A stretch of DNA of 20,049 nucleotides from Spirochaetia bacterium (lineage in GTDB: Bacteria; Spirochaetota; Spirochaetia; Treponematales; Treponemataceae). The stretch spans positions 1-20,049 of the forward strand of contig CAAGIR010000271.1 in NCBI GenBank assembly GCA_900769975.1. The letters are read 5' to 3'. Position numbers and translations under genes: made by a program. Under the pieces are notes generated by a model. That model was not told where the DNA came from and did no database searches. It was given only the letters and a program-made list of their open reading frames with translations. Positions 1 through 8,116 of this stretch are shown here, piece by piece (positions within the stretch are counted from its first letter, which is position 1; the number at the start of each line of letters is the position of its first letter).

Positions 1-71
1 GCTTTGAAAAGCTTGAACTTGTCGTCAAAGATATAAAATTTGAAAATGGTGAGTTGAAGGAAGCTGCTTAA
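1..71 (+). CDS. 3' end of an unidentified gene (partial)
   Basis: The frame starting at base 3 is open from the window edge and ends in TAA at 69-71, giving a 22-residue tail with charged, alternating hydrophobic residues (...VVKDIKFENGELKEAA). The other two forward frames stop earlier. I do not recognise the family from so short a tail. A strong promoter lies between it and the next gene, so it probably belongs to a separate transcript. Confidence 0.5.
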   Translation, partial: FEKLELVVKDIKFENGELKEAA

Positions 72-105
72 AACTTATGCCGATTCAAACTTCAATCCAC
101 AACAA

Positions 106-134
106 TTGACAATTTCTCGGGGGTACACTAGAAT
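106..134 (+). promoter_or_regulatory. Sigma70-type promoter of the polysaccharide operon
   Basis: A perfect -35 box TTGACA (106-111) is followed by a 17-bp spacer and a -10 box TAGAAT (129-134). It sits between the stop of the preceding gene and the first glycosyltransferase, leaving a short leader of about 40 bases before the ATG at 183. Transcription would run into the tightly packed genes ending at 5982. Confidence 0.7.
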
Positions 135-182
135 AGTATTTTCTAAGCATTGTGTAATTTTCCAGAGAAGGAGAGCTGCATA

Positions 183-1148
183 ATGTTAAAAACAGAAAAT
201 AGATATTTTATTTTGGACAATCCAAGAAAAAAAGGTATAAGAACTTTTATAAAACAAAACTTAATTGAAACAAAAAGCTTTATTTATAAAAGTCTTTTAG
301 ATATTTCGCATCCAAAAATTACTGAAAAAAAATATAAAGTTTCGGTTTGTGCAATTTTTAAAAACGAAGCTCCGTATTTAAAAGAATGGATTGAATTCAA
401 TCATCTTGTCGGTGTAGAGCATTTTTATATGTATAACAATAATTCAGAAGATGATTACCTGCCTGTTCTTAATCCATATATAGAAAAAGGCTGGGTTACT
501 TTAGTCCAATGGCCGCATAATCAAATGCAGATGGAGTCTTACAAGGATTGCATTAAGAATTTTGCTTCAGAAACAAAATGGCTTGGTTTTATTGACATTG
601 ATGAATTCATAGTCCCGAAAAGTACAGATAATATTTATGATTTCTTGCAGCCTTTTGAAAGAAAACGTGGGGCGGTGAGTATTTACTGGCGGCTTTATGG
701 TTCTTCCGGCTTGATTGAGCGAGATTTGAAAAGTTCTGTGGCTCAAGATTTTACAGTCTGCTGGCCAAAATATAGCGATGTTGGAAAGTGTTTCTATAAC
801 ACGGTATTCAAATTTGATTTTAATACGAAGAAAAACAGTTGTTTGCATCATAACTTTTGGGTTAACTGGCATGGAATTAATCTTCCGCCTGTAAATATTT
901 TTGATAAAATTTGTTTTGGTGGTCGAAATATTGCAAAAAAAGAAGATTTTCCAATTCAAATAAATCATTATTTTACGAAAAGCTATAAAGAATATGCCAT
1001 AAAACGTGCAAAGGGAGATGTTTACTTTAAGATAAATCCTCATGATGAGGAATATTTCTATGAGCATGAAATGAAATGCACTGCCGTGGATTATTCTGCT
1101 TATAAATATTTAATAAAATTAAAATTAGCAATGGAAAGACATGACTAA
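183..1148 (+). CDS. Glycosyltransferase family 92 / GT2-like protein
   Basis: This 321-residue protein is predicted to transfer a sugar onto a surface glycan precursor. Near the N-terminus it has the signature VSVCAIFKNEAPYLKEWIEF, followed by GVEHFYMYNNNSEDD and, after about 90 residues, a DIDEF motif that fits the metal/nucleotide-sugar binding DxD. These match the DUF23/GT92-like fold of bacterial glycosyltransferases. ATG 183 is chosen over the in-frame TTG at 150 because AAGGAG lies at 168-173, well spaced from it. The 3' end overlaps the flippase start by 8 bases, so the two are translationally coupled. Acceptor and donor sugars cannot be read from the sequence. Confidence 0.85.
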   Translation: MLKTENRYFILDNPRKKGIRTFIKQNLIETKSFIYKSLLDISHPKITEKKYKVSVCAIFKNEAPYLKEWIEFNHLVGVEHFYMYNNNSEDDYLPVLNPYIEKGWVTLVQWPHNQMQMESYKDCIKNFASETKWLGFIDIDEFIVPKSTDNIYDFLQPFERKRGAVSIYWRLYGSSGLIERDLKSSVAQDFTVCWPKYSDVGKCFYNTVFKFDFNTKKNSCLHHNFWVNWHGINLPPVNIFDKICFGGRNIAKKEDFPIQINHYFTKSYKEYAIKRAKGDVYFKINPHDEEYFYEHEMKCTAVDYSAYKYLIKLKLAMERHD

Positions 1149-2661
1149 CTCGACTAGAGTTTTAAAAAATACAATTTCTCTCTATTTTAGAATGATTATT
1201 CTTACTGTGATTTCATTGTTCACTGTAAGAATTGTGCTGAATTCTTTGGGAGCGGCAGATTACGGACTGTATAATGTAGTTGCCGGCTTTATTTCAATGT
1301 TCAATTTTATTTCAGGAACATTGACAATAGCTTCTCAGCGTTTTTTTTCAATTGAAATAGGAAAAAATGATTGGGATGGGGTTAATAAGTATTTTTCAGT
1401 TAATTTTACTTTATACCTTGCTTTTTGCATTCTGATTGTGCTTTTTGCAGAAACCATTGGTCTTTGGTTTGTGAAAAATAAAATGGTTATCGCTCCGGAA
1501 CGAATGACGGCTGCTGTAATTGTTTATCAGTTTTCTGTAATTACATTTATCATAGGAATAATTGTTTCACCTCATCTTGCCTTGCTTATTGCAGATGAGA
1601 ATCTTTCAATTTACTCATTTGTTTCAATTTTTGAAGGTGTATTTAAAATTGTTGTTGCATATTTGTTGTATATAACGACCAAAGACAAATTGGTTGTTTA
1701 TGGTTTTTTATTATTTTTAGTTTCAATTATCATAAACGGATTCTATTTTATTTATACAAAATTTAAATATAAAGAAATACATTTCTATATTGTAAAAGAT
1801 AAGAGTGCCTATAAAGAAGTCTTTGGATTTTTGAACTGGAATATGATTGGTGCACTTGCAAGTGTGGGTAAAGGGCAGGGGTTAAATATTGTAATAAACT
1901 TGTTTTTTGGAACAGTTGTAAACGCTGCAAGAGGGGTCGCATTTCAGATAAATAATGTTGTTTCTTCTTTTTCTATGAATTTTATGAAAGCCATAGATCC
2001 GCAGATTACAAAAAGTTATGCATCTGGAGATAAACAAAGATTTTTTAATATTTCTTGTTCTGCTTCGAAAATATCATTCTTCCTGCTGTTTATTATTTCA
2101 ATGCCCTTAATGACAAATATGGAATACATATTGAGATTATGGTTAAAAAATGTTCCTGAATATACAGTGATGTTTGCAAAACTGGCTCTTATTGATGCCC
2201 TTATAATGTCACTTACAGATCCCATTTCCACAGGAATTCAGGCTATCGGAAAATTAAAATGGTATCAGATAATTGTAGGCGGTTTGTTTTTGTTAAATGT
2301 TCCTGTTTCATATATTATTCTAAAATTTTTGCATAATCCGTTTATTCCTTTTTTTGTTTCAATTGTTGTTGCTTTTTTTATGATGATAGCAAAAATTATA
2401 TTTTTTAAGTATCTTGGAAAAATTTCAATAAAAGAATATTTAAAGCAAGTTTGTATTCCTGTTTTTATTGTTTCCGCCGTATCTGTCGTGTTCAGTTGGC
2501 TTCTTTTGAAGAATCCTGAAATGTTTGGAATGTTGCTTCTGAATGTGTGTACAGAAGTTGCTTTTATCTCTGTTATGGTTCTTTTTATTGGGCTAAACAA
2601 ATGTGAAAGAAAGTTAATTCTTTCAAAAATTCCTATTTTCAAGAAGTTTTATAAGGATTAA
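1141..2661 (+). CDS. Wzx-type polysaccharide flippase (MOP superfamily)
   Basis: The 506-residue protein is almost entirely hydrophobic helices, roughly 12-14 predicted membrane segments. Its N-terminus, TRVLKNTISLYFRMIILTVISLFTVRIVLNSLGAADYGLYNVV, is typical of O-antigen/teichoic acid export proteins of the MATE/MOP superfamily. Family knowledge: such proteins flip undecaprenyl-linked oligosaccharides from the cytoplasmic to the periplasmic face of the inner membrane. The start overlaps the preceding glycosyltransferase, and the stop lies 5 bases before the next gene. Length is normal for the family and I see no frame damage. A T8 run (1341-1348) lies inside it but is unremarkable in such AT-rich DNA. 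Confidence 0.88.
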   Translation: MTNSTRVLKNTISLYFRMIILTVISLFTVRIVLNSLGAADYGLYNVVAGFISMFNFISGTLTIASQRFFSIEIGKNDWDGVNKYFSVNFTLYLAFCILIVLFAETIGLWFVKNKMVIAPERMTAAVIVYQFSVITFIIGIIVSPHLALLIADENLSIYSFVSIFEGVFKIVVAYLLYITTKDKLVVYGFLLFLVSIIINGFYFIYTKFKYKEIHFYIVKDKSAYKEVFGFLNWNMIGALASVGKGQGLNIVINLFFGTVVNAARGVAFQINNVVSSFSMNFMKAIDPQITKSYASGDKQRFFNISCSASKISFFLLFIISMPLMTNMEYILRLWLKNVPEYTVMFAKLALIDALIMSLTDPISTGIQAIGKLKWYQIIVGGLFLLNVPVSYIILKFLHNPFIPFFVSIVVAFFMMIAKIIFFKYLGKISIKEYLKQVCIPVFIVSAVSVVFSWLLLKNPEMFGMLLLNVCTEVAFISVMVLFIGLNKCERKLILSKIPIFKKFYKD

Positions 2662-2666
2662 GGTTT

Positions 2667-3875
2667 ATGTTGACAGTTTATAACTCAAAAGATATGTGCT
2701 GCGGTTGTACAGCTTGTGAAACTGTTTGCCCCAAAAATGCTATAACAATGCAAAAAATTGGTGGGGGGGGGTATAAGTACCCTGTTATAGATCAGAATAT
2801 TTGTGTTGACTGCGGGCTATGCAGAAAAACATGCCGTTGGATAAATCCTAAAGGTTCCACATCTGAAATCAAGCGATTTTTCGCCTTAAAAGTAAAAGAT
2901 GTTGATGTTTTGAATGAAAGCCAAAGTGGAGGAGCATTTACTGTTTTTTCAGACGCAATTTTAAAAAATAATGGTGTTGTTTATGGTGCATATCTTGATA
3001 AAGAAAATGATTTTACGGTTTATCATAAACGAGCAGATAATTTTGAAGAACGAAATCTTCTTAGAGGCTCAAAATATGTGCAGTCAGATATACGACAAAC
3101 ATTCCGTCAGGTTGCTGAGGATTTGAATTCTGGAAAAAAGGTTTTATTTTCAGGCACTCCTTGCCAAAGTGACGGGCTGCTTTCGTATATAGAAACAAAA
3201 CGTATTCCAACAGAAAATCTTTATACAATAGATTTGATTTGTCATGGGGTGCCGTCGCCTGATGTTTTTAATGATTACTTAAAATATACAGAAAAAAAGT
3301 ATGGCGATAAAATTACCGGTTTTAATTTCCGTGAGAAAAAAATAAATAAATGGGGAACTCATATTGAAGAAATAAAGTTTCAAAATAGAAAAAACATTTA
3401 TTGTGATTGGTATGCCAATCTATTTTATAATGATGCAAATTTGCGGCCGAACTGCTACAACTGCCAATATATTCCTACTGACAGAAATACAGATATTACA
3501 ATCGGAGACTTCTGGGGCGTGGAAAATGTGCTGCCTGATTTTTACAATCCGCATGGTGTTTCTGCAGTTATGGTTCGTTCCGAAAAAGCATTGAAATTGC
3601 TTGAAAGCCAGAAGGAAAATATTGAACTTGTTGAAGTAAAGGAAAAAGACATTGTATCACCGCAGCCACGTTTGAATTCATGTAATAAGAAACCTGCGGA
3701 TTATGACATTTTTTGGAATGACTACAAGAATCTTGATTTTGAAAATTTCATGCAAAAGCACAGTTTTAATCAATATTCTTTTTCTAATTGTCTTAAACGA
3801 AAAGTTATTTTTATAGTAAAACTGCCTTTTAGGGTTTTGCGAAAAATATATAGGATTATAAGAAATATAAGTTGA
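2667..3875 (+). CDS. F420H2 dehydrogenase/hydrogenase beta-subunit-like iron-sulfur protein
   Basis: The 402-residue protein begins with two [4Fe-4S] ferredoxin motifs: C11-x2-C14-x2-C17-x3-C21-P and C46-x2-C49-x2-C52-x3-C56. These are followed by the FrhB/FpoF beta-subunit domain (GAFTVFSDAIL, RGSKYVQSD, FSGTPCQSDGL, DLICHGVPSP, DITIGDFWGVE). Homologues often lie beside polysaccharide pyruvyl transferases in glycan clusters, as here, where one is two genes downstream; their exact reaction is not established, and a flavin-dependent redox step is inferred. Residues 33-35 are encoded by a run of nine G (2763-2771), very unusual in this AT-rich gene. One G more or less would end the protein within a few codons of the tract, so this copy is in the open state. 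Confidence 0.85.
   Translation: MLTVYNSKDMCCGCTACETVCPKNAITMQKIGGGGYKYPVIDQNICVDCGLCRKTCRWINPKGSTSEIKRFFALKVKDVDVLNESQSGGAFTVFSDAILKNNGVVYGAYLDKENDFTVYHKRADNFEERNLLRGSKYVQSDIRQTFRQVAEDLNSGKKVLFSGTPCQSDGLLSYIETKRIPTENLYTIDLICHGVPSPDVFNDYLKYTEKKYGDKITGFNFREKKINKWGTHIEEIKFQNRKNIYCDWYANLFYNDANLRPNCYNCQYIPTDRNTDITIGDFWGVENVLPDFYNPHGVSAVMVRSEKALKLLESQKENIELVEVKEKDIVSPQPRLNSCNKKPADYDIFWNDYKNLDFENFMQKHSFNQYSFSNCLKRKVIFIVKLPFRVLRKIYRIIRNIS
2763..2771 (+). repeat. G9 homopolymer, candidate phase-variation tract (open frame)
   Basis: Nine consecutive G bases encode three of the four glycines at residues 32-35, between the two iron-sulfur motifs of the F420H2-beta-like protein. With ten G the next codons read GTA TAA; with eight G a TAG appears eight codons beyond the tract. 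Both neighbouring lengths therefore truncate the protein to about 35-45 residues. Slippage of such tracts is a known on/off mechanism for bacterial surface genes; its operation here is inferred. Confidence 0.65.
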
Positions 3876-3882
3876 GAAGAAA

Positions 3883-4860
3883 ATGAAATTAAGAGAAGAA
3901 AAATACCTTGATGAAGTTTTTGTTTTGGATAAAAGAATTGAATTTGAAATAAAAAATTTTAATCATATTCATTCTTATTATAAAGGAAATGATAAACGGC
4001 TTTTCGGTGTTTTTCTTCCCGGATTATATTATTTGAATCCCTTTGCTCTATGTAAGTTTCAGGTTACGCAAGAATTATTTAAAAATGTAATGGGATATAA
4101 TCCAAGTAAATTTAGGAGTTATATTACTTCACTTACTGAAAAAAAATATTTAAGACCTGTAGAAAATGTAAACTGGTTTGACTGTATTTTGTTTTGTAAC
4201 CGTTTGACTGAAATATTAATGGGACGGGAAAATTGTTGTTATAAATTAACAGATATAAAATATGACAATGAATCCCATGTTGAGTTTATGAATGTTGATT
4301 GGGATACTACAAAAAAAGGTTATAGACTTCCTACTGAACTTGAATGGGAATTTGCTGCTCGTGGCGGAAATCCTAATCAAGCGGATTTTTCTTTTGCGTA
4401 TTCCGGCATAAAGCAATCTGAAGAAATCGATTTTGTATTTAAACAGAATGAAAATGAAATAACAACAGGAACGCCAAAGATTGATAGAAATCTTTCTAAA
4501 GTTGGATGGTATTCTGATAAGAAGAATATTTTTTTGAATCGACTTGAAAATTTTATTCTTAGAAAAGTTACATTTGGAAAATATATTGGATTCGGAACGC
4601 ATCAAGTTGGCTTAAAAACTGCCAATAGGCTTGGTCTTTTTGATATGAGCGGAAATGTGTGGGAATGGTGCTTTGATGAAACTGATTTACTTCCTGTTCA
4701 TGAAAAAACTGAAACAAAAGAAAGAATAATGAGAGGTGGAGGCTGGCCGAATCATGCTTATGATTTATGTATTAGTGAGAGGTATTCACTTCCGCCAGAG
4801 CATTATGAAAAGGAAAATTGTTTTAGTGATGTTGGCTTTAGGGTTTGCCGTTCAATTTAA
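3883..4860 (+). CDS. FGE-sulfatase-fold (SUMF1 domain) protein, probably not a true formylglycine-generating enzyme
   Basis: The 325-residue protein has the formylglycine-generating-enzyme fold hallmarks: CKFQVTQELFKNVMGYNPS (57-75), PVENVNWFDCILFCNRL (92-108), YRLPTELEWEFAARGG (147-162), GLFDMSGNVWEWC (251-263), RGGGW (284-288) and GFRVC (318-322). In true FGEs the segment after GGS carries a copper-binding Cys pair (C-x4-C). Here the first Cys position is Asn290 and only C296 remains, one residue off register, so sulfatase-activating activity is unlikely. A roughly 25-residue lysine/phenylalanine-rich insert lies around 213-239. No sulfatase gene is visible nearby. The gene sits 7 bases after the iron-sulfur protein and 18 bases before the pyruvyl transferase, so it may help modify the same glycan; that role is inferred. 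Confidence 0.8.
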   Translation: MKLREEKYLDEVFVLDKRIEFEIKNFNHIHSYYKGNDKRLFGVFLPGLYYLNPFALCKFQVTQELFKNVMGYNPSKFRSYITSLTEKKYLRPVENVNWFDCILFCNRLTEILMGRENCCYKLTDIKYDNESHVEFMNVDWDTTKKGYRLPTELEWEFAARGGNPNQADFSFAYSGIKQSEEIDFVFKQNENEITTGTPKIDRNLSKVGWYSDKKNIFLNRLENFILRKVTFGKYIGFGTHQVGLKTANRLGLFDMSGNVWEWCFDETDLLPVHEKTETKERIMRGGGWPNHAYDLCISERYSLPPEHYEKENCFSDVGFRVCRSI

Positions 4861-4878
4861 ATAAAAAGGTTTTTACTG

Positions 4879-5982
4879 ATGAAAAAAATAGGAATAATAA
4901 CATTTTGGGGAGTTCCGAATTACGGAACATTTTTTCAGGCTTACGCATTAAGAAACGTGGCGCAACAGCTTTTGCACGACAGTCAGGTTGAAGTTGTTCC
5001 GTATTTGGCGGATTCTCATTATAAAACTTATTATGGAATCAGAGGTGCTGATTGCCGGTATAAATATTTAAGACCTAAATTTTATTTGTCTTTATTACGA
5101 GGTCTTGTTAATTTGCCAGCTAACAAAAAGAAAGAAAATAAGTTTTTGAAATATTATGACACTCTTTCTTTTTCAAAACGAATAAATGCGGACGAGCTAA
5201 AAAAAAGAAATTATGACACTGTGATTTTAGGCAGTGATATTGTCTGGGATTTTTCAATTCCATTTTTTGGGAATGATAGATTTTTATTCGGGCTTGACTT
5301 AAACGCAACAAAGAAAGTTGCTTATGCTGCAAGTTTTGGAACTGTTCGTTATGGATCAACGATTCCTGAGTATGTAAAGAAAGGGTTAAATGAACTTGAT
5401 GTTATTTCTGTTCGTGAAACAAATTCTCAAACTATCGTAAAATCTATAACTAATAGCGAACCTTTGGTTGTAAGTGACCCGACTTTTATTTATGACTTTG
5501 AAAATGACAAAAATATTCCAATAGAAAACAAGTACGGTGATTATATTGTTGTTTACGGTTCTACAATGGGAGATGAACTTATAAAAGGATGTGTGGAATA
5601 TGCAAAAAAACATAGTTTGAAAATAATTTGTTTGGATAGTCTGGATGATAAATTTGACTGGTGTGATATAAACATAAAGCAAAAAGATTTGACACCTTTT
5701 GAATGGCTTGCAATGTTCAAGCATGCAAAAATAATTTTCACCTGCACATTCCATGGACTGATGTTCGGGCTCATATTTAAAAAGCCAATTGTATTTAATC
5801 CTTTAAAATTTATTTTGGACAAAGCAGAAAGTTTTATTGATTACCTTGAACTAAGACAACCGCTAATAGAAGCAAAAACATTTGAAGAGAAAGTTTCATG
5901 GGGTTGGGATTATAAAAGGTTTGAAAAAAATATAGAACAGTTGAAGTGTGTTTCTATGGAGTTTTTGAAAGAAAATATTTGA
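4879..5982 (+). CDS. Polysaccharide pyruvyl transferase family protein
   Basis: The 367-residue protein begins KKIGIITFWGVPNYGTFFQAYAL, the standard N-terminus of this family. It also has VILGSDIVWDF (about 114-124), VVSDPTFIYD, and a C-terminal lobe with FTCTFHGLMFGLIFKKPIVF, the nucleotide-like binding end of the GT-B-type fold. Family knowledge: CsaB/WcaK-type enzymes add pyruvate ketals from phosphoenolpyruvate onto sugars of surface glycans; many homologues beside F420H2-beta-like genes are uncharacterised. It is the last gene of the first operon, with GGT TTT TAC TG just before the ATG offering only a weak ribosome site (AAAAAGG at 4863-4869). The stop codon lies at the base of a large foldback. 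Confidence 0.85.
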   Translation: MKKIGIITFWGVPNYGTFFQAYALRNVAQQLLHDSQVEVVPYLADSHYKTYYGIRGADCRYKYLRPKFYLSLLRGLVNLPANKKKENKFLKYYDTLSFSKRINADELKKRNYDTVILGSDIVWDFSIPFFGNDRFLFGLDLNATKKVAYAASFGTVRYGSTIPEYVKKGLNELDVISVRETNSQTIVKSITNSEPLVVSDPTFIYDFENDKNIPIENKYGDYIVVYGSTMGDELIKGCVEYAKKHSLKIICLDSLDDKFDWCDINIKQKDLTPFEWLAMFKHAKIIFTCTFHGLMFGLIFKKPIVFNPLKFILDKAESFIDYLELRQPLIEAKTFEEKVSWGWDYKRFEKNIEQLKCVSMEFLKENI

Positions 5983-6130
5983 CCTAAAGTCGATTTTCAT
6001 TTGATTTTTATAGAAAAGATATATAAACCTTGATAGAAGAGCATCGCTTTTGTACATTATTGCAAAGCGACCGAAAGTGAGGTTTTATATAAAACACTTT
6101 ATGTGTACCTTTAGTAGGTCATTTTTTTTG
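5981..6130 (+). other. Nested foldback element, possible terminator or structured RNA
   Basis: Three nested inverted repeats share one axis. The outer arms are GACCTA (5981-5986) with TAGGTC (6115-6120). The middle arms are ATATAAACC (6021-6029) with GGTTTTATAT (6081-6090), with one bulged base. The inner arms are TCGCTTT (6044-6050) with AAAGCGA (6064-6070). A run of eight T follows (6122-6129). This could act as a complex intrinsic terminator for the operon, a structured RNA, or a small mobile-repeat relic. Confidence 0.45.
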
Positions 6131-6131
6131 T

Positions 6132-6317
6132 TTGGAGAAAGTTTTGCTGACATTGAATCATATAGTAAAAACAGGACTTACAGAAAATTGCGACATTTGG
6201 AAAAAGGAATCTATAAAAGATTTTGATTGCGGAAATTAAAAGTTTGAACGTTTAGTGAAAGTAATTGGAATTAGAAAAGTGATCTGTTTTAATAAACGGA
6301 AAATAACACTCTATTGA
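6132..6317 (+). pseudogene. Decayed reading frame of unknown origin
   Basis: One forward frame reads LEKVLLTLNHIVKTGLTENC and onward for 35 codons to a TAA at 6237-6239. It continues in the same frame for another 25 codons (KFERLVKVIGIRKVICFNKR...) to a TGA at 6315-6317. The lysine-rich, protein-like composition on both sides of a single stop suggests a fragment of a broken gene, but I cannot name the family. The rest of the gap, 6318-6403, holds only a possible promoter. Confidence 0.3.
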
Positions 6318-6340
6318 ACATATTATTGAGAAAGTATAAA
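6314..6340 (+). promoter_or_regulatory. Possible promoter for the AIPR gene
   Basis: TTGAAC (6314-6319) and TATAAA (6335-6340) are separated by 15 bp, shorter than ideal, 64 bases before the AIPR start. The gene needs a promoter of its own if the upstream foldback terminates transcription. AT-rich DNA makes chance matches likely. Confidence 0.3.
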
Positions 6341-6403
6341 TATTTTTGTTTATTGTTCTGTGGATAAACTAACTAGTAGTAAAATTTTACATAGGAAAAC
6401 TTT

Positions 6404-8116
6404 ATGGATATTTCAAAACAAATTATTGACCAGCGTATTCAAGGAATAATAAAGGAAAATCCAGATTTCTTTATTGAGAATGAAGAAAAAAATATTTCTA
6501 AAGCTTTTCTGCTGTTGGGTGTGGCTTCTTATTTGGATATAGAAATTTCAGAAGCAGAGCAGTATATTACAGACGGTGGCAATGATGGCGGTTTTGACGT
6601 GGCTTATATTGATGATGTGTCTGAATCGCAAATAAATGTTGTTTTATTTCAGTCTAAATATACGCGTGATTTAAATAAAGATTCAAATTTTCCATTTAAT
6701 GCGGTTGAAAAAGCTGTAAATACAGTAAAATGTGTTTTTGATCCGTCTGTAAGGCTTTCGCTAAATGAAAAAAGCCAGAGTGTTGTTAATGAAATTCGTT
6801 CATTGATTTTGGATGGCAAAATACCTTATGTAACTTTTGTAATGCTGAACAACGGGCTGGTATGGACAAAAGACGGAAATGATTGTATTCAACGAAATTT
6901 TGAAAATCAAAATCAGGTAAGTTTCATACATTTTAATCATTCTGATATTGTCAAGTACATTAATAGGTCTAAAACAATTTCAACCCAGTTAAGTTTATGC
7001 GGAAAATCCTTGCAGGAAGATTTTAATTACAAAAGAGTTATAATCGGAAAGGTGTCAGCCCGGGAAATTCATAAGCTTATAAAAGAATTTGGCGATTCTC
7101 TTTTAGAAAAGAATATTCGCCGTTATCTTGGCAAGAATACTGTTAACTTGCAAATCATTGAGACTCTTAAAGATCAGAATAAAAATCAGAATTTCTTTTT
7201 CTACAACAATGGTATTACATTAATTTGCAATAAGTTTAGCTATAATGCCTTGCAGCATGACAACTGGATAGTGAAACTGGACAATTTGCAGATAATCAAT
7301 GGCGGCCAGACCTGCAAGTCAATATTCAACACGCTGGAAGAAAATCCAGAATTGGATTATTCCAATGTATATGTTCTTACAAGAATTTATGAAGTTAATG
7401 ACAATGAAAATATTGTGCAGGACATAACATTTGCAACGAACAGCCAGAATCCTGTTGATTTAAAAGATTTGCTTTCAAATGATGAAATGCAGAAAAATCT
7501 TGAATTGGCAGCAAAAGAACTCGGATATATATATAAACGCAAGAGGGATATTAATACATCTGGTAATTCTATTCCAATTAGTGTTGCTGCAACTGCAATT
7601 GCTTCTGTATGGAAAGATATGCCGCATATAGCCAGATATAGAAAAAATGACCTTTTTGAGAATTATTATGAAAAAATATTTTCAGAGATAAATGCGGCGC
7701 AAATGATTTTAGCAGTTCTGATTTTTAGATTCTGCGATACATCCCGTAAAAAATATACTGATGACAGAAATATTTCTGCTTTTAGAGGTTTTGAGACACA
7801 TTTCGCTTCAAAAGTTTTTGGAAAACTTCTTTTACAGGGGTGTTCACTTTCTTTTGAGCAAGTGACGCATAAAACATTTAATCAGTTGCTAGAATATTTT
7901 GAAGCAAATAAAGTTGAATTATTTACTAAAGCGGAAGCTTTGTTATGTAAAATGTTGCAGCAGAATTTTTCTACAGAAAGTTTATATATGCTTGATGGAA
8001 GAACAGTTGCGGCTCCATTCAGGCGTTTTGATTTATTGATTAGATATATAAACAATGAAAAATGGTGGCAGAAAGCGTGTAAAGAAGAGGAATTCTTAAA
8101 TGAAAACAAAAACTAA
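6404..8116 (+). CDS. AIPR-family (abortive infection phage resistance) protein
   Basis: The 570-residue protein matches the AIPR family. An N-terminal PD-(D/E)xK-like nuclease module carries D57-GGNDGGFD65 followed by VVLFQSKY with K85 in the expected QxK position. The AIPR core follows with FFFYNNGITLICN (264-276) and IINGGQTCKSIF (297-308). Family knowledge: members are linked to abortive infection against phage, sometimes beside restriction systems; the mechanism is not well established, and DNA cleavage is inferred from the motif. AGGAAAACTTT precedes ATG 6404. No methylase or partner defence gene is visible. Its last 17 bases overlap the start codon region of the SGNH hydrolase, so a defence gene is joined to a surface-glycan gene. 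Confidence 0.85.
   Translation: MDISKQIIDQRIQGIIKENPDFFIENEEKNISKAFLLLGVASYLDIEISEAEQYITDGGNDGGFDVAYIDDVSESQINVVLFQSKYTRDLNKDSNFPFNAVEKAVNTVKCVFDPSVRLSLNEKSQSVVNEIRSLILDGKIPYVTFVMLNNGLVWTKDGNDCIQRNFENQNQVSFIHFNHSDIVKYINRSKTISTQLSLCGKSLQEDFNYKRVIIGKVSAREIHKLIKEFGDSLLEKNIRRYLGKNTVNLQIIETLKDQNKNQNFFFYNNGITLICNKFSYNALQHDNWIVKLDNLQIINGGQTCKSIFNTLEENPELDYSNVYVLTRIYEVNDNENIVQDITFATNSQNPVDLKDLLSNDEMQKNLELAAKELGYIYKRKRDINTSGNSIPISVAATAIASVWKDMPHIARYRKNDLFENYYEKIFSEINAAQMILAVLIFRFCDTSRKKYTDDRNISAFRGFETHFASKVFGKLLLQGCSLSFEQVTHKTFNQLLEYFEANKVELFTKAEALLCKMLQQNFSTESLYMLDGRTVAAPFRRFDLLIRYINNEKWWQKACKEEEFLNENKN

Noticed and set aside
1341..1348. T8 run in the flippase gene as a phase-variation tract
   Set aside because: Runs of seven to eight A or T are common in DNA this AT-rich and the gene is intact; there is no switch-like design.
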